A DNA stretch of 64,000 nucleotides. It comes from Armatimonadota bacterium (GTDB taxonomy: Bacteria; Armatimonadota; Fimbriimonadia; Fimbriimonadales; Fimbriimonadaceae). This document shows, piece by piece, positions 50,337 to 58,244 of the stretch. A program made the position numbers and the translations under genes. Each line of letters starts with the position of its first letter. Positions within the stretch are counted from its first letter, which is position 1. The DNA is taken from NCBI GenBank assembly GCA_018268395.1, contig JAFDWQ010000003.1, forward strand, positions 345,238 through 409,237, in the 5' to 3' direction. Below the pieces are notes generated by a model, which was not told the DNA's origin, did no database searches, and saw nothing but the letters and a program-made list of their open reading frames with translations.

Positions 50337-50550
50337 ATTCTGCTGTCTTTACGATCGGCTTCGAGTCTATCCATCGGCCGCCTTCGACTCCGAATGCCAA
50401 CCGACGCCGAATCCTGACAGACCGAGTCTCGAGGCTTGATCCACAACGGGCCCGAGGCACGCCGCCCAAATCGGCGTTTTCGAGACCACCTTTGGTGCGG
50501 CCGTCTTCTCGGCATGGCCCGAAACAAGCTGATGTACACTCCCTCGGACG

Positions 50551-51222
50551 ATGCCTGGGAACGTGTTCTCGGAACAGGAGGTCAGCCAGATCCTGCAGCA
50601 TGCGGTGCGGTTGCAGGAGGAGGCCGATGGTTCCGAATACACGCCGGGGGTGACCTACGAGGAGCTCGTCCGGATCGCCGACGAGGCCGGGATCGACCGC
50701 AGTTGTCTGGAGCGGGCGCTCGCTTCGCCACAAACCGCGGTTCCGAAACATTCGCTGTTCAACCTCATCGAGGAGCAGGACAAAGTACTTGAGGGCGAAC
50801 TCGACGACGACGGCCTCAGCGAGCTGATGGACCAGGTGCGCAGACTCGTGAAACTCAACCGGGCCCAATCGTTCGGCAAATCGATCGAGGCCGAGGCGTT
50901 CGGAGGCGGGGTCTGCGGCACGCTGAAAGTGTCGTCGAAACGCGGTCGGACGCGCATCGGCCTTCGCCAGACCCCCTTCATCGCTTACTTCGCAGGCTTG
51001 CACGTGCCGCTCGTCGCTTCGATCCCGGTCGCACTGGGGCTGGGTTTTCACGGGAACCTTCTCGCCGCCGTGCTCGTGCCGCTGGCGATGTTGACGGCCG
51101 GCGGGTCGGTCTTCTACGCGGTCGCCCAGGCCGGGAAGGGCAAAGCCCGCGAGCTCTTCGCGAAGATCGTCGGCATCGCGGGCTCTGAGTTGGAGCGGTC
51201 CAAAGACAAAGCGGCCGAGTGA
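50551..51222 (+). CDS. Membrane protein of unknown function
   Basis: A 223-residue protein. The N-terminal 120 residues are acidic and helical (VSQILQHAVRLQEEADGSEY, TPGVTYEELVRIADEAGIDR), resembling the soluble N-terminal segment of a two-helix membrane protein type found in Armatimonadota and other phyla. Two adjacent membrane helices follow near residues 148-195 (FAGLHVPLVASIPVALGLGF, LLAAVLVPLAMLTAGGSVFY). The tail is basic. No motif predicts a function. A TACACT hexamer lies ten bases before the ATG. Confidence 0.6.
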   Translation: MPGNVFSEQEVSQILQHAVRLQEEADGSEYTPGVTYEELVRIADEAGIDRSCLERALASPQTAVPKHSLFNLIEEQDKVLEGELDDDGLSELMDQVRRLVKLNRAQSFGKSIEAEAFGGGVCGTLKVSSKRGRTRIGLRQTPFIAYFAGLHVPLVASIPVALGLGFHGNLLAAVLVPLAMLTAGGSVFYAVAQAGKGKARELFAKIVGIAGSELERSKDKAAE

Positions 51223-51301
51223 CTCCCCTTCTCCCTCCCGGCACGATCCATCTGGCAAGGAGAAGGGAGCCCGGAACCCCTACTGCGAGCCTGCCCCGTG
51301 C

Positions 51302-51307
51302 TATCAT
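51302..51307 (+). promoter_or_regulatory. -10 element (TATCAT) of the SRP RNA gene
   Basis: TATCAT ends six bases before the expected 5' end of the SRP RNA stem, a normal -10 to start distance. No strong -35 is visible. Confidence 0.5.
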
Positions 51308-51310
51308 CTG

Positions 51311-51410
51311 GGTGCCGGGAACTGCGCGGCAGACGTGCGGCGAACTCCGCCAGGGCTGGAAGGCAGCAACGGTAAGTCGTTTCGCTGTGCGACGCACCCT
51401 TCCCGGCATT
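51311..51410 (+). ncRNA. ffs: Bacterial small signal recognition particle RNA (4.5S)
   Basis: A single hairpin of about 100 bases. Ends TGCCGGGAA (51313-51321) and TTCCCGGCA (51400-51408) pair perfectly. The apical part carries the SRP domain IV motif: CCAGGGCTGGAAGGCAGCAACGG, comparable to the conserved CAGG...GGAA...AGCA of the Ffh-binding site with a GGAA tetraloop. Exact ends are uncertain by a few bases. Its place just upstream of dnaX matches many bacteria. It targets membrane proteins with Ffh. Confidence 0.88.
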
Positions 51411-51439
51411 CCCGACCGCGCGAGCGTCCGGCCAAGCCG

Positions 51440-53062
51440 ATGTCCCTCTACCGCAAGTACCGAAGCCAGACGTTCAGCGACCTCGTCGGTCAGGGGCACG
51501 TCGTCAAGACGCTGCAGAGCGCCATCGATCGCGGGCGCATCGCCCACGCTTACTTGTTCACCGGTCCGCGAGGCACGGGAAAAACGTCGACCGCGCGCCT
51601 GCTCGCCAAAGCGTTGAACTGCGAAAAGGGCCCCGCCGCGGAGCCGTGCAACGAGTGCCAGTCCTGCAAGGAGATCACGACGAACATCTGCATGGACGTC
51701 GTCGAGATGGACGCGGCGAGCGAGAGCGGGGTCGACGACGTCCGGCAGTCGATCGTAGAGGTCGCGGACTATCAGCCTGCAAGCTGCCGCTACAAGGTCT
51801 TCATCATCGACGAGGTCCACGACCTTTCGCGTCAAGCGTTCGACGCGCTGCTCAAGACGATCGAGGAGCCGCCCGGCCATGTCGTCTTCATCCTCGCGAC
51901 GACCGAGTACTCCAAGGTGCCGCCGACGATCCGCTCGCGCTGCCAGCGGTTCGAGTTCCACCGCGGTTCGATCCAAGACCTCGTCGGCCGATTGAAGTAC
52001 GTCGTCGAATCGGAAGGTTGGGAAGCCGAGCCGGCCGCATTGACGGCGATGGCGCGGGTGTCGGACGGCGGATATCGCGACGCTCTGACGCTCCTGGAGC
52101 AAGCGGCGCTCACGAGTCTGGACGGCAAGGTCACGCTCGACCAGGTCTACGAGCAGCTCGGTCTCGTCAACGACGAGACGATCGACCAGATCCTGACCGC
52201 GATGGCGGGCAAAGACGTGCCGACGTTGATGTCGTCGTTGGAAGAGGTCTATCGGAGGGGCAAAGACCCGCGCTCGTTGCTCGAATCGGTCTTGATCCGG
52301 TTGTCGGACCTGACCCGTGCGGCTTACGGCGTCGACGTCGGAGGTCTTCAGGATTCGGCGCAGGAGGCGGGGCTGAAGGCTTCCGCCGCGAACCTCGGGG
52401 CGCCGACACTTCTCGCTTATCGCGCCGCGCTCGCGGAAGCGCACCGCATGATCCGGGACGTGACGATCCCTCGGGTTTGGCTGGAGGCGGAGCTGATCCG
52501 GATCGCGAACGGGCCAAAAGCGGTTCCGGCCGTCTCCGAAGCGAAGTCTGAGCCTGTCCGAGCGGCCCGTCCTGCTCCTGTAGAGACCGTGCGCCCGGTG
52601 GAGACGGCCCGACAGTCCGCCTCGCCGGCAAAGCCGCAAGACGAGGCTCCGGTCAAAGCTGGCCCTGTCGCGGCCGCACCGGTGGTCGAAGCAACGGACG
52701 ATCCGGACCTCGCGGCGGCGAGGGGCCATTGGTCGGACGTCTTGGCGGAATTGTCCGAAGTCTCGGCCGTCGCCCGCGAGCGGCTCGCGAAGACGAGGGT
52801 CGACCGGGTCGAAGGTCGAGAGGCGATGGTGGAGTTTCCGAGCGCGATGATCCTGGAGATGGTCGTCGGCGGCAAGCTGGAGAAGGCGATCCGGGAGTGT
52901 TGGGCCCGGCGCTCCGGGGAGTCGTTGACCCTCCGTTTTTTCGCCGGGAGTAGGCCGTCGGCCCCGCAGGCCGAGGTCGAGACGGCGGCGGTAGAATGGG
53001 CGGCGGAGGGCGAACGCTTGTCGGAGTTGGTCCAAGAGGTGTTCGGCCCCTCCGGAGCTTGA
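51440..53062 (+). CDS. dnaX: DNA polymerase III subunit gamma/tau
   Basis: A 540-residue clamp-loader ATPase from ATG 51440 (the frame is open earlier but through the SRP RNA). Walker A is FTGPRGTGKTSTARLLAKAL at about residues 41-59. The zinc-binding cysteines are in CEKGPAAEPCNECQSC. Walker B reads VFIIDEVHDLSRQAFDALLK (DEVH, then D in place of M). Sensor 1 is ILATTEYSKVPPTIRSRCQR. The C-terminal region after 390 is rich in Pro, Ala and Glu, then has a domain III-V-like end. Order SRP RNA, dnaX, ybaB, recR is conserved in bacteria. Confidence 0.93.
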   Translation: MSLYRKYRSQTFSDLVGQGHVVKTLQSAIDRGRIAHAYLFTGPRGTGKTSTARLLAKALNCEKGPAAEPCNECQSCKEITTNICMDVVEMDAASESGVDDVRQSIVEVADYQPASCRYKVFIIDEVHDLSRQAFDALLKTIEEPPGHVVFILATTEYSKVPPTIRSRCQRFEFHRGSIQDLVGRLKYVVESEGWEAEPAALTAMARVSDGGYRDALTLLEQAALTSLDGKVTLDQVYEQLGLVNDETIDQILTAMAGKDVPTLMSSLEEVYRRGKDPRSLLESVLIRLSDLTRAAYGVDVGGLQDSAQEAGLKASAANLGAPTLLAYRAALAEAHRMIRDVTIPRVWLEAELIRIANGPKAVPAVSEAKSEPVRAARPAPVETVRPVETARQSASPAKPQDEAPVKAGPVAAAPVVEATDDPDLAAARGHWSDVLAELSEVSAVARERLAKTRVDRVEGREAMVEFPSAMILEMVVGGKLEKAIRECWARRSGESLTLRFFAGSRPSAPQAEVETAAVEWAAEGERLSELVQEVFGPSGA

Positions 53063-53067
53063 AAGGC

Positions 53068-53403
53068 ATGAAACTCCCCAAAGGATTCGGCGGACAAGGG
53101 ATCGGCGGCTATATGCAGCAGGCCAAGTCGGCGATGGCCCGGGCCAAGAACCTGGAAGCCGAGCTTCAGGCCGAACAGATCCCGGTGGACAAGGGTCCGG
53201 TGAAGGCGCTCTTCAACGGTCAAGGCGAGATGCTCTCGGTCAGCATCGACAAGTCGGTCGTCGACCCGGACGACGTCGAGGCGCTCGAAGATTTGATCCT
53301 GGGCTGCATGAAAGACGGTTTCACGAAGTCCGTGGAACTCCGCAACGCCCGGCTGGCGGAGATCATGCCGAACATCCCGGGCATGGGCAGCCTCGGGCTT
53401 TGA
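53068..53403 (+). CDS. ybaB: YbaB/EbfC nucleoid-associated protein
   Basis: A 111-residue DNA-binding protein starting at ATG 53068 with GAAAGG upstream. It begins MKLPKGFGGQGIGGYMQQAK and continues with the central helix and strand of the family (MARAKNLEAELQAEQIPVDK, VKALFNGQGEMLSVSIDKSV, DPDDVEALEDLILGCMKDG), closing with PNIPGMGSLGL. YbaB binds DNA as a dimer and is nearly always placed between dnaX and recR. Confidence 0.93.
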   Translation: MKLPKGFGGQGIGGYMQQAKSAMARAKNLEAELQAEQIPVDKGPVKALFNGQGEMLSVSIDKSVVDPDDVEALEDLILGCMKDGFTKSVELRNARLAEIMPNIPGMGSLGL

Positions 53404-53410
53404 CCCGTCG

Positions 53411-54004
53411 ATGCTCTTCGCGCGGCCGCTTGCCGAACTGATCTCGCAACTCGAGCGATTGCCCGGGGTCGGGCCGAAATCGGCGCAACGCCTCGCGTTC
53501 CACGTCGTCCGGATGCCTCAGGACGATGTCCGTCGGCTCTCCGAAGCGTTGGTCCATGCGCGCGAGTCGCTCAAGTTGTGCTCGGTCTGCCAGAACGTCA
53601 GCGAGAAGGACGTCTGCGAAACGTGCGACGACCCGCGCCGCGACCCGTTGACGATCTGCGTCGTGGCCGAGCCGAAAGACGTGGCCGCGATGGAGCGGAT
53701 CCATGAGTTCAAAGGGAGGTACCACGTCCTCCACGGCCTGCTGAACCCGATGGAAGGCGTCGGGCCCGAACACCTCAAGGTCCGCGAGCTCTTGGAGCGG
53801 CTCCGGGCGGACGTCGCCGAAGTCATCGTCGCGACGAACCCGACGATCGAAGGCGACACGACGGCGCTCTACTTGGCAAAGCTCATCAAGCCGTTGGGGA
53901 TCAAGGTGACGCGGCTCGCACACGGGATGCCCGTCGGCGGAGAACTGGACTATGCCGATTCGGCGACCTTGTTGAGCGCTTTGGAGTACCGGAGGGAACT
54001 ATGA
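53411..54004 (+). CDS. recR: Recombination mediator RecR
   Basis: A 197-residue ring-forming protein of the RecFOR pathway. N-terminal helix-hairpin-helix: LISQLERLPGVGPKSAQRLA. Zinc finger with four cysteines in CSVCQNVSEKDVCETCDDPR. TOPRIM domain: TICVVAEPKDVAAMERIHEF and EVIVATNPTIEGDTTALYLA. The C-terminal VTRLAHGMPVGGELDYADSA is conserved. ATGA overlap with purD. Confidence 0.95.
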   Translation: MLFARPLAELISQLERLPGVGPKSAQRLAFHVVRMPQDDVRRLSEALVHARESLKLCSVCQNVSEKDVCETCDDPRRDPLTICVVAEPKDVAAMERIHEFKGRYHVLHGLLNPMEGVGPEHLKVRELLERLRADVAEVIVATNPTIEGDTTALYLAKLIKPLGIKVTRLAHGMPVGGELDYADSATLLSALEYRREL

Positions 54005-55248
54005 AAAAGGTCTTGGTGGTCGGGTCGGGCGGTCGCGAGCACGCCTTGGTGTGGAAACTGGCCCAAGAAGGCGAGGTGTTCTGCACCCCCGGCAACGCCG
54101 GGATCTCCGACTCCTGTCCGACGTTCAACGTCCCGGCTTCTGACGCTGAGGGCCTGGCGATCCTGGCCCGCGAGGTCGGTGCCGGACTGGTCGTGATCGG
54201 CCCCGAAGACCCGTTGATCGCCGGTGTGGCCGACGACCTCCGGGCCGCTGGCCTGACGGTGTTCGGCCCTCCGGCCAAGTTCGCCCGACACGAGGCGAGC
54301 AAGGCCTGGTCCAAGGAGTTCATGCACGCGGCGGGCATTCCGACCGCCCGATCGGACTCGTTCATGGACTTCGACGAAGCCTTCGAATGGACAAAGTCCC
54401 GTTACGACGCGGGACGGCAGGTCGCGGTCAAGGCGAGCGGCGCCGCCCTTGGCAAGGGCGTGGTCGTCACCTCGACGCTCGAAGAAGCCGAGGACGCGCT
54501 TCGGGCGATGCTGGTCGACGGGTCACTCGGCGCCGCCGGGAACACGGTCGTCGTCGAAGACCGTTTGGACGGGCGCGAATTCTCCTTGTTGACCCTCGTC
54601 GGAGCATCGGGCTTCCGGAGTCTGCCCGTCGTCCAAGACTACAAACGGATCGGCGACGGTGACGTCGGGCCGAACACGGGCGGAATGGGCTCGTACAGTC
54701 CGGTGGGATGGGTGAGCGCCGACATGGTGCGCGAAGTCGAAGAGACCATCGTTGCGCCCGCTGTCCAGGCGATGCGGGACCTCGGCGGGGACTACCGCGG
54801 CGTGCTGTTCAGCGGGGTCATGGTCGTCGACGGCAAGCCGTCTTGTCTTGAATTCAACGTCCGGTTCGGCGACCCCGAGACGCAAAGCGTGGTCCGACGG
54901 CTGGGGGCCGGTTTCCTGGACGCTCTCTGGGCTTGCGCTTCAGGCGGGCCTGTGCCGGAAGTCGAGACGAACGGCGATTCTGTCGTGACGGTCGTCGCCG
55001 CCAGCGCCGGCTATCCGGGGCCTGTCCAGAAGGGGACGCCCGCCACGGTCGGACCGATGCCCGATGGCGTTTTCGTCTTCCATGCGGGTACGTCCCGGTC
55101 GAACGGTACGTTGGTCACGAACGGCGGCCGGGTCTTGGCGGTTTCGGCCGCCGCGCCGGACCTCGCAGCCGCGCGCCGTGCCGCGTACGACGGCGTGGCT
55201 CAGATCCGGTTCGACGGAATGCAGTTCCGAACGGACATCGCCCTATAA
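54001..55248 (+). CDS. purD: Phosphoribosylamine-glycine ligase
   Basis: A 415-residue ATP-grasp enzyme making glycinamide ribonucleotide in purine synthesis. N-terminal motif KKVLVVGSGGREHALVWKLA, then GLVVIGPEDPLIAGVADDLR, FGPPAKFARHEASKAWSKEF, ATP-grasp segments QVAVKASGAALGKGVVVTST and VVVEDRLDGREFSLLTLVGA, FNVRFGDPETQSVVRRL and the C-terminal VFHAGTSRSNG loop. Its TAA stop is embedded in a TATAAT sequence that is the likely -10 box of the next gene. Confidence 0.95.
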   Translation: MKKVLVVGSGGREHALVWKLAQEGEVFCTPGNAGISDSCPTFNVPASDAEGLAILAREVGAGLVVIGPEDPLIAGVADDLRAAGLTVFGPPAKFARHEASKAWSKEFMHAAGIPTARSDSFMDFDEAFEWTKSRYDAGRQVAVKASGAALGKGVVVTSTLEEAEDALRAMLVDGSLGAAGNTVVVEDRLDGREFSLLTLVGASGFRSLPVVQDYKRIGDGDVGPNTGGMGSYSPVGWVSADMVREVEETIVAPAVQAMRDLGGDYRGVLFSGVMVVDGKPSCLEFNVRFGDPETQSVVRRLGAGFLDALWACASGGPVPEVETNGDSVVTVVAASAGYPGPVQKGTPATVGPMPDGVFVFHAGTSRSNGTLVTNGGRVLAVSAAAPDLAAARRAAYDGVAQIRFDGMQFRTDIAL

Positions 55249-55249
55249 T
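55244..55249 (+). promoter_or_regulatory. -10 element (TATAAT) with leaderless spacing to ATG 55256
   Basis: Perfect TATAAT overlapping the purD stop, then six bases (GGGTCC), then ATG. With the usual seven-base distance, transcription would begin at the start codon. Confidence 0.65.
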
Positions 55250-55255
55250 GGGTCC

Positions 55256-56485
55256 ATGCCTTCGTTCGCCGGGCTTACGATCTGTCTCTTAGCGGCGTTC
55301 CCGCAGCAGGAAAAGAGCATCTTCGAGCAGGTTTGCCCCAACCCCACGGGTCGCAACGGCTACGAAGAGTATCTGAAAGCTTGCGACCTCTTCCGTTCCC
55401 AGGTCGGCGATCAGGTTTGGGAGGAATCTCAGATGGTGCGTGCCGGCGATCTGGGTTGGTTGAACACCCATCGGGCCGTCTCGAACAAGGCTTCGCAGGC
55501 GATCGAGACGGTGCGGGCCGGGAACGATAAACCGGTCTCCGACCCGCGCACCGGTTATCGTCTGACGACGACGGTTCCCGAGCTCGTGTACTTCAAGAAC
55601 CTCACGCGCGTCATGGTGGTCCGGGCCACCGTCCAGTTTGCCGACGGCCAACCGAGAGACGCCGTACGGACCTTGGACGGAGCCCTTCGGTTCAGTTCAG
55701 GGGTCCAGGAAACCGGAGTCTTGATCAACTTCCTCGTGGGTATCGCGATGCAATCGATCGTTCTCCGGGGATACAACGACAACCTTTCGCGGCTTCCTTT
55801 GCCCGATTTGGAGCGTTTGGCGCGGTCTCCGATCGGTAAGGACGATTCCACCGCCGCAAGGTCCTGTCTTCAAAGGGAGGCGACGAGCATTCAGACGATG
55901 TTCGACGAACTGGCTCGCGACCGGACAAAGACCGAAGACTTCCTCGCCAATGACCCGGCCGACGACAGCGAGACTTCGAACGGGATCAAACGATTGAAGT
56001 CGTTACCGGACTCTGAGTTCGTAGCCGCGGTCCAAGCGGCAAAGGCGGGGACCTTGGCCCGGATCAAGCGCATCGACGCGATCCTCGGTTCACCAGAGCC
56101 GCGATGGTCGGGCTTGATCTCGCAATTCGAGTCCGGAGAGGCGAACGACAAATCCCCCGTCGGGATTTTGTCCGAGAGCTTCGCTTTAGGGTCTCAAATC
56201 CTTGCGGCCGAACTGAAGCGCAGGATGCAACTCCGTCTGTTCAGAGTCCACGTCTTGGTCAGAAGGCACAGGTTGATGGCGAACAAGCTGCCCGACACCC
56301 TGGACCAGCTTGGAGACCAGAACCTGACGGTCGATCCGTTAACGGGCAAACCCTTTGTCTATGAGGTATCCGGCGACACCTACCAGCTTTATAGCCGCGG
56401 GACGGAGCAGACCGGGCGCATCGACCTTGTCTGGAAGAAGGACGCCAAGTCGGGAAGCGTCGACGACGAGGTCATCAAGCCGTAG
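55256..56485 (+). CDS. Exported protein of unknown function
   Basis: A 409-residue protein from ATG 55256. The short hydrophobic N-terminus (MPSFAGLTICLLAAFPQQ) suggests a signal peptide. The rest is mostly helical, with stretches like AVSNKASQAIETVRAGNDKP, LTRVMVVRATVQFADGQPRD and SFALGSQILAAELKRRMQLR; near the end LPDTLDQLGDQNLTVDPLTG and GKPFVYEVSGDTYQLYSRGT resemble the C-terminal pattern of secreted PVC and Armatimonadota proteins in which a pilin-like domain shows properties of a substrate. I assign no family. GC content is slightly lower than in purD. Confidence 0.6.
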   Translation: MPSFAGLTICLLAAFPQQEKSIFEQVCPNPTGRNGYEEYLKACDLFRSQVGDQVWEESQMVRAGDLGWLNTHRAVSNKASQAIETVRAGNDKPVSDPRTGYRLTTTVPELVYFKNLTRVMVVRATVQFADGQPRDAVRTLDGALRFSSGVQETGVLINFLVGIAMQSIVLRGYNDNLSRLPLPDLERLARSPIGKDDSTAARSCLQREATSIQTMFDELARDRTKTEDFLANDPADDSETSNGIKRLKSLPDSEFVAAVQAAKAGTLARIKRIDAILGSPEPRWSGLISQFESGEANDKSPVGILSESFALGSQILAAELKRRMQLRLFRVHVLVRRHRLMANKLPDTLDQLGDQNLTVDPLTGKPFVYEVSGDTYQLYSRGTEQTGRIDLVWKKDAKSGSVDDEVIKP

Positions 56486-56900
56486 CGAAACGTTTGGGAA
56501 GCTTCCCGCGCCACGCGTCGACAGCTTGCTTGACCGACCAGACCACGTTGAACACTTGAAGGAGCGCGAGCAAGATCCACCCGACCAAGAACCGGACCAG
56601 GAACTCCTGCCAGGAAAAGTCGGCCCAGTTCGTCTGAAAATAGTGAACGACCCGGACGACGGTGTAGCAGAACGACGCCAGCCCGACGATGAACAGGCCC
56701 AAGTTCAGGACGATCGTCTCAAGGAGGGCCTGCTTGGCGTGGGAGGCGACGTAGCGGCTCTTCCTGTGGAAGAGGGCCCAACCAACGAGAGGCCCGATCA
56801 ACGGCCAGGGGATCGAAGCGACGTGGACGGCAGCGGCCCAACCCCGGTCGAACGGCGTCGGCAGATCAGTGGGAGTCGGGGCGTCAGGCACCACAGTCAT
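56475..56900 (-). CDS. DUF4870-type membrane protein
   Basis: A 141-residue protein with three to four membrane helices. It begins with a Pro-rich cytoplasmic stretch and continues AAVHVASIPWPLIGPLVGWA, LFHRKSRYVASHAKQALLET and long helices (LGLFIVGLASFCYTVVRVVH, VGWILLALLQVFNVVWSVKQ). The Tic20/DUF4870 pattern PLIGPLVxW...SxFVxxHAxQAL is clear. The family has no established activity. The end overlaps the convergent gene by eleven bases. Confidence 0.78.
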   Translation of the reverse strand: MTVVPDAPTPTDLPTPFDRGWAAAVHVASIPWPLIGPLVGWALFHRKSRYVASHAKQALLETIVLNLGLFIVGLASFCYTVVRVVHYFQTNWADFSWQEFLVRFLVGWILLALLQVFNVVWSVKQAVDAWRGKLPKRFATA

Positions 56901-57058
56901 TCACGTAGAATGCCCTTTAGCGTTGCAAACGTGCACGGGATGGAACCCGTCGGCCCTACTCGGCGTTACGGGTATCGGATTCGAGGCGAGGAAGTACGGG
57001 GGCCCATCGGGACGGGACTCTAGGCGCCGCTTGCCGTGGACGTGATCGGAGCGAACGA

Positions 57059-57553
57059 TTGGGCAGGCGGAACGACTACGAACGTCTGGTAAAAGCCGAA
57101 CTCCCCGTGCTCTATCGCGTCGCAAGGCGGCTCGGCGCGGATCCGGACGAGGCCGAAGACTTGGTGCAACAGACGGTTGTGAAAGCGTGGAGAAAGTGGC
57201 ACCAGTTCGACGGGCGTTATCTAAGGAGTTGGCTCGTCCGCATCCTACGGAACGAGCGACTGGCCAAGCTTCGGACGTACCGGCCCGAGACCGACACGAT
57301 CGACCTCTTGACCGACGAGCCTGCGACGGAGGACTTCTGGTCGGAAGTCGAGAACGACATTGAAGTGGAGCGGATCTTCGCCGTCGTCGCCGTCCTTCCT
57401 GAACCCTACAGGTTGGCGGTTCAACTGTGCGACGTCGAGCAAATGAGCTACGAGGAAGCGGCCGAAGCGATGGACGTCCCGATCGGCACGGTGCGGTCGA
57501 GGCTGTTCCGGGCCCGGGTCGAAATCCGCAAGCGACTGGAGGCGACGTCGTGA
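57059..57553 (+). CDS. RNA polymerase ECF-type sigma factor (second copy)
   Basis: A 164-residue sigma factor starting at TTG 57059. Region 2: ELPVLYRVARRLGADPDEAEDLVQ, then FDGRYLRSWLVRILRNERLA. Region 4: VAVLPEPYRLAVQLCDVEQM, then SYEEAAEAMDVPIGTVRSRL and RARVEIRKRLE. It overlaps the anti-sigma-like gene by four bases (GTGA). It differs enough from the factor at 16492 that the two are separate groups. Confidence 0.88.
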   Translation: MGRRNDYERLVKAELPVLYRVARRLGADPDEAEDLVQQTVVKAWRKWHQFDGRYLRSWLVRILRNERLAKLRTYRPETDTIDLLTDEPATEDFWSEVENDIEVERIFAVVAVLPEPYRLAVQLCDVEQMSYEEAAEAMDVPIGTVRSRLFRARVEIRKRLEATS

Positions 57554-58227
57554 GGATCGACTGGCAAGCGTACGACGACGGCAGCCTCGGTCCGGCCGAA
57601 AGAGCGGTTGCAGACCAGGCATTGGCGACCGATCCCTCGGCCCAAGCCGAACTCGAAGGACTGCGTCGGCTGAAATCGGCCGTGTCGGCGATGTCGACCG
57701 AACCTGTTCCGATCCGACGCCTCGAATCGGTCTTCTATCGTCCGAAGTCGACCTGGCGGTGGGCCACACTAGCGGCCGTCCTCGTCGTCGCCACTTTCGC
57801 CTGGGCCTGGATCGTGTTCAAGAGGCCGACGGAGATCCGTTTCGACTTGGTCGGCGCCCGCCCTGCCGTTTCGGTCGAAGGGCTGGAATCGGCCCGGTTG
57901 TGGCTGGCGGCCGAAGCGGCGCTCGACGTCCCCGAAGGCTCGCTCCCCGTTTTGCCTGTCAAGCGCGTTTACCGTGGGACGGGCTGGGGATGCATCGAGT
58001 ACGAGGTCGGGCAGCACTCGGTCTCGCTCTACGTCCGGAAGAGCCACGGGACGGTCAAAGGGCTTTCGACCGATTTCAAGTACGGCCACGACGTGGCCGT
58101 CGTCCGGTCGCAAGACCGTCCGGCCCTTCTCTGGGAGGACGCCGGGATCGAATTCCTGGCCGTCGGTCAGGACGTCGAGGACCTCTGGGAGACGGTCCGG
58201 ATGGTGCGCAAGCGCAGCCGAGGCTGA
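57550..58227 (+). CDS. Putative membrane anti-sigma factor (second copy)
   Basis: A 225-residue protein from GTG 57550, overlapping the sigma factor stop. The first 60 residues are cytoplasmic (VRIDWQAYDDGSLGPAERAV, QALATDPSAQAELEGLRRLK), with a helical anti-sigma-domain layout without zinc ligands. One membrane helix (about 73-90, WATLAAVLVVATFAWAWIVF) follows. The external domain of 130 residues includes ARPAVSVEGLESARLWLAAE and VEYEVGQ-like strands. No detectable similarity to the first anti-sigma candidate beyond the general plan. Confidence 0.68.
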   Translation: MRIDWQAYDDGSLGPAERAVADQALATDPSAQAELEGLRRLKSAVSAMSTEPVPIRRLESVFYRPKSTWRWATLAAVLVVATFAWAWIVFKRPTEIRFDLVGARPAVSVEGLESARLWLAAEAALDVPEGSLPVLPVKRVYRGTGWGCIEYEVGQHSVSLYVRKSHGTVKGLSTDFKYGHDVAVVRSQDRPALLWEDAGIEFLAVGQDVEDLWETVRMVRKRSRG

Positions 58228-58244
58228 CGGGTACCCTGCCTGGC

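Noticed and set aside
50978-53035. 685-codon minus-strand reading frame
   Set aside because: Lies fully antisense to dnaX, whose motifs are unmistakable. High GC keeps antisense frames open.
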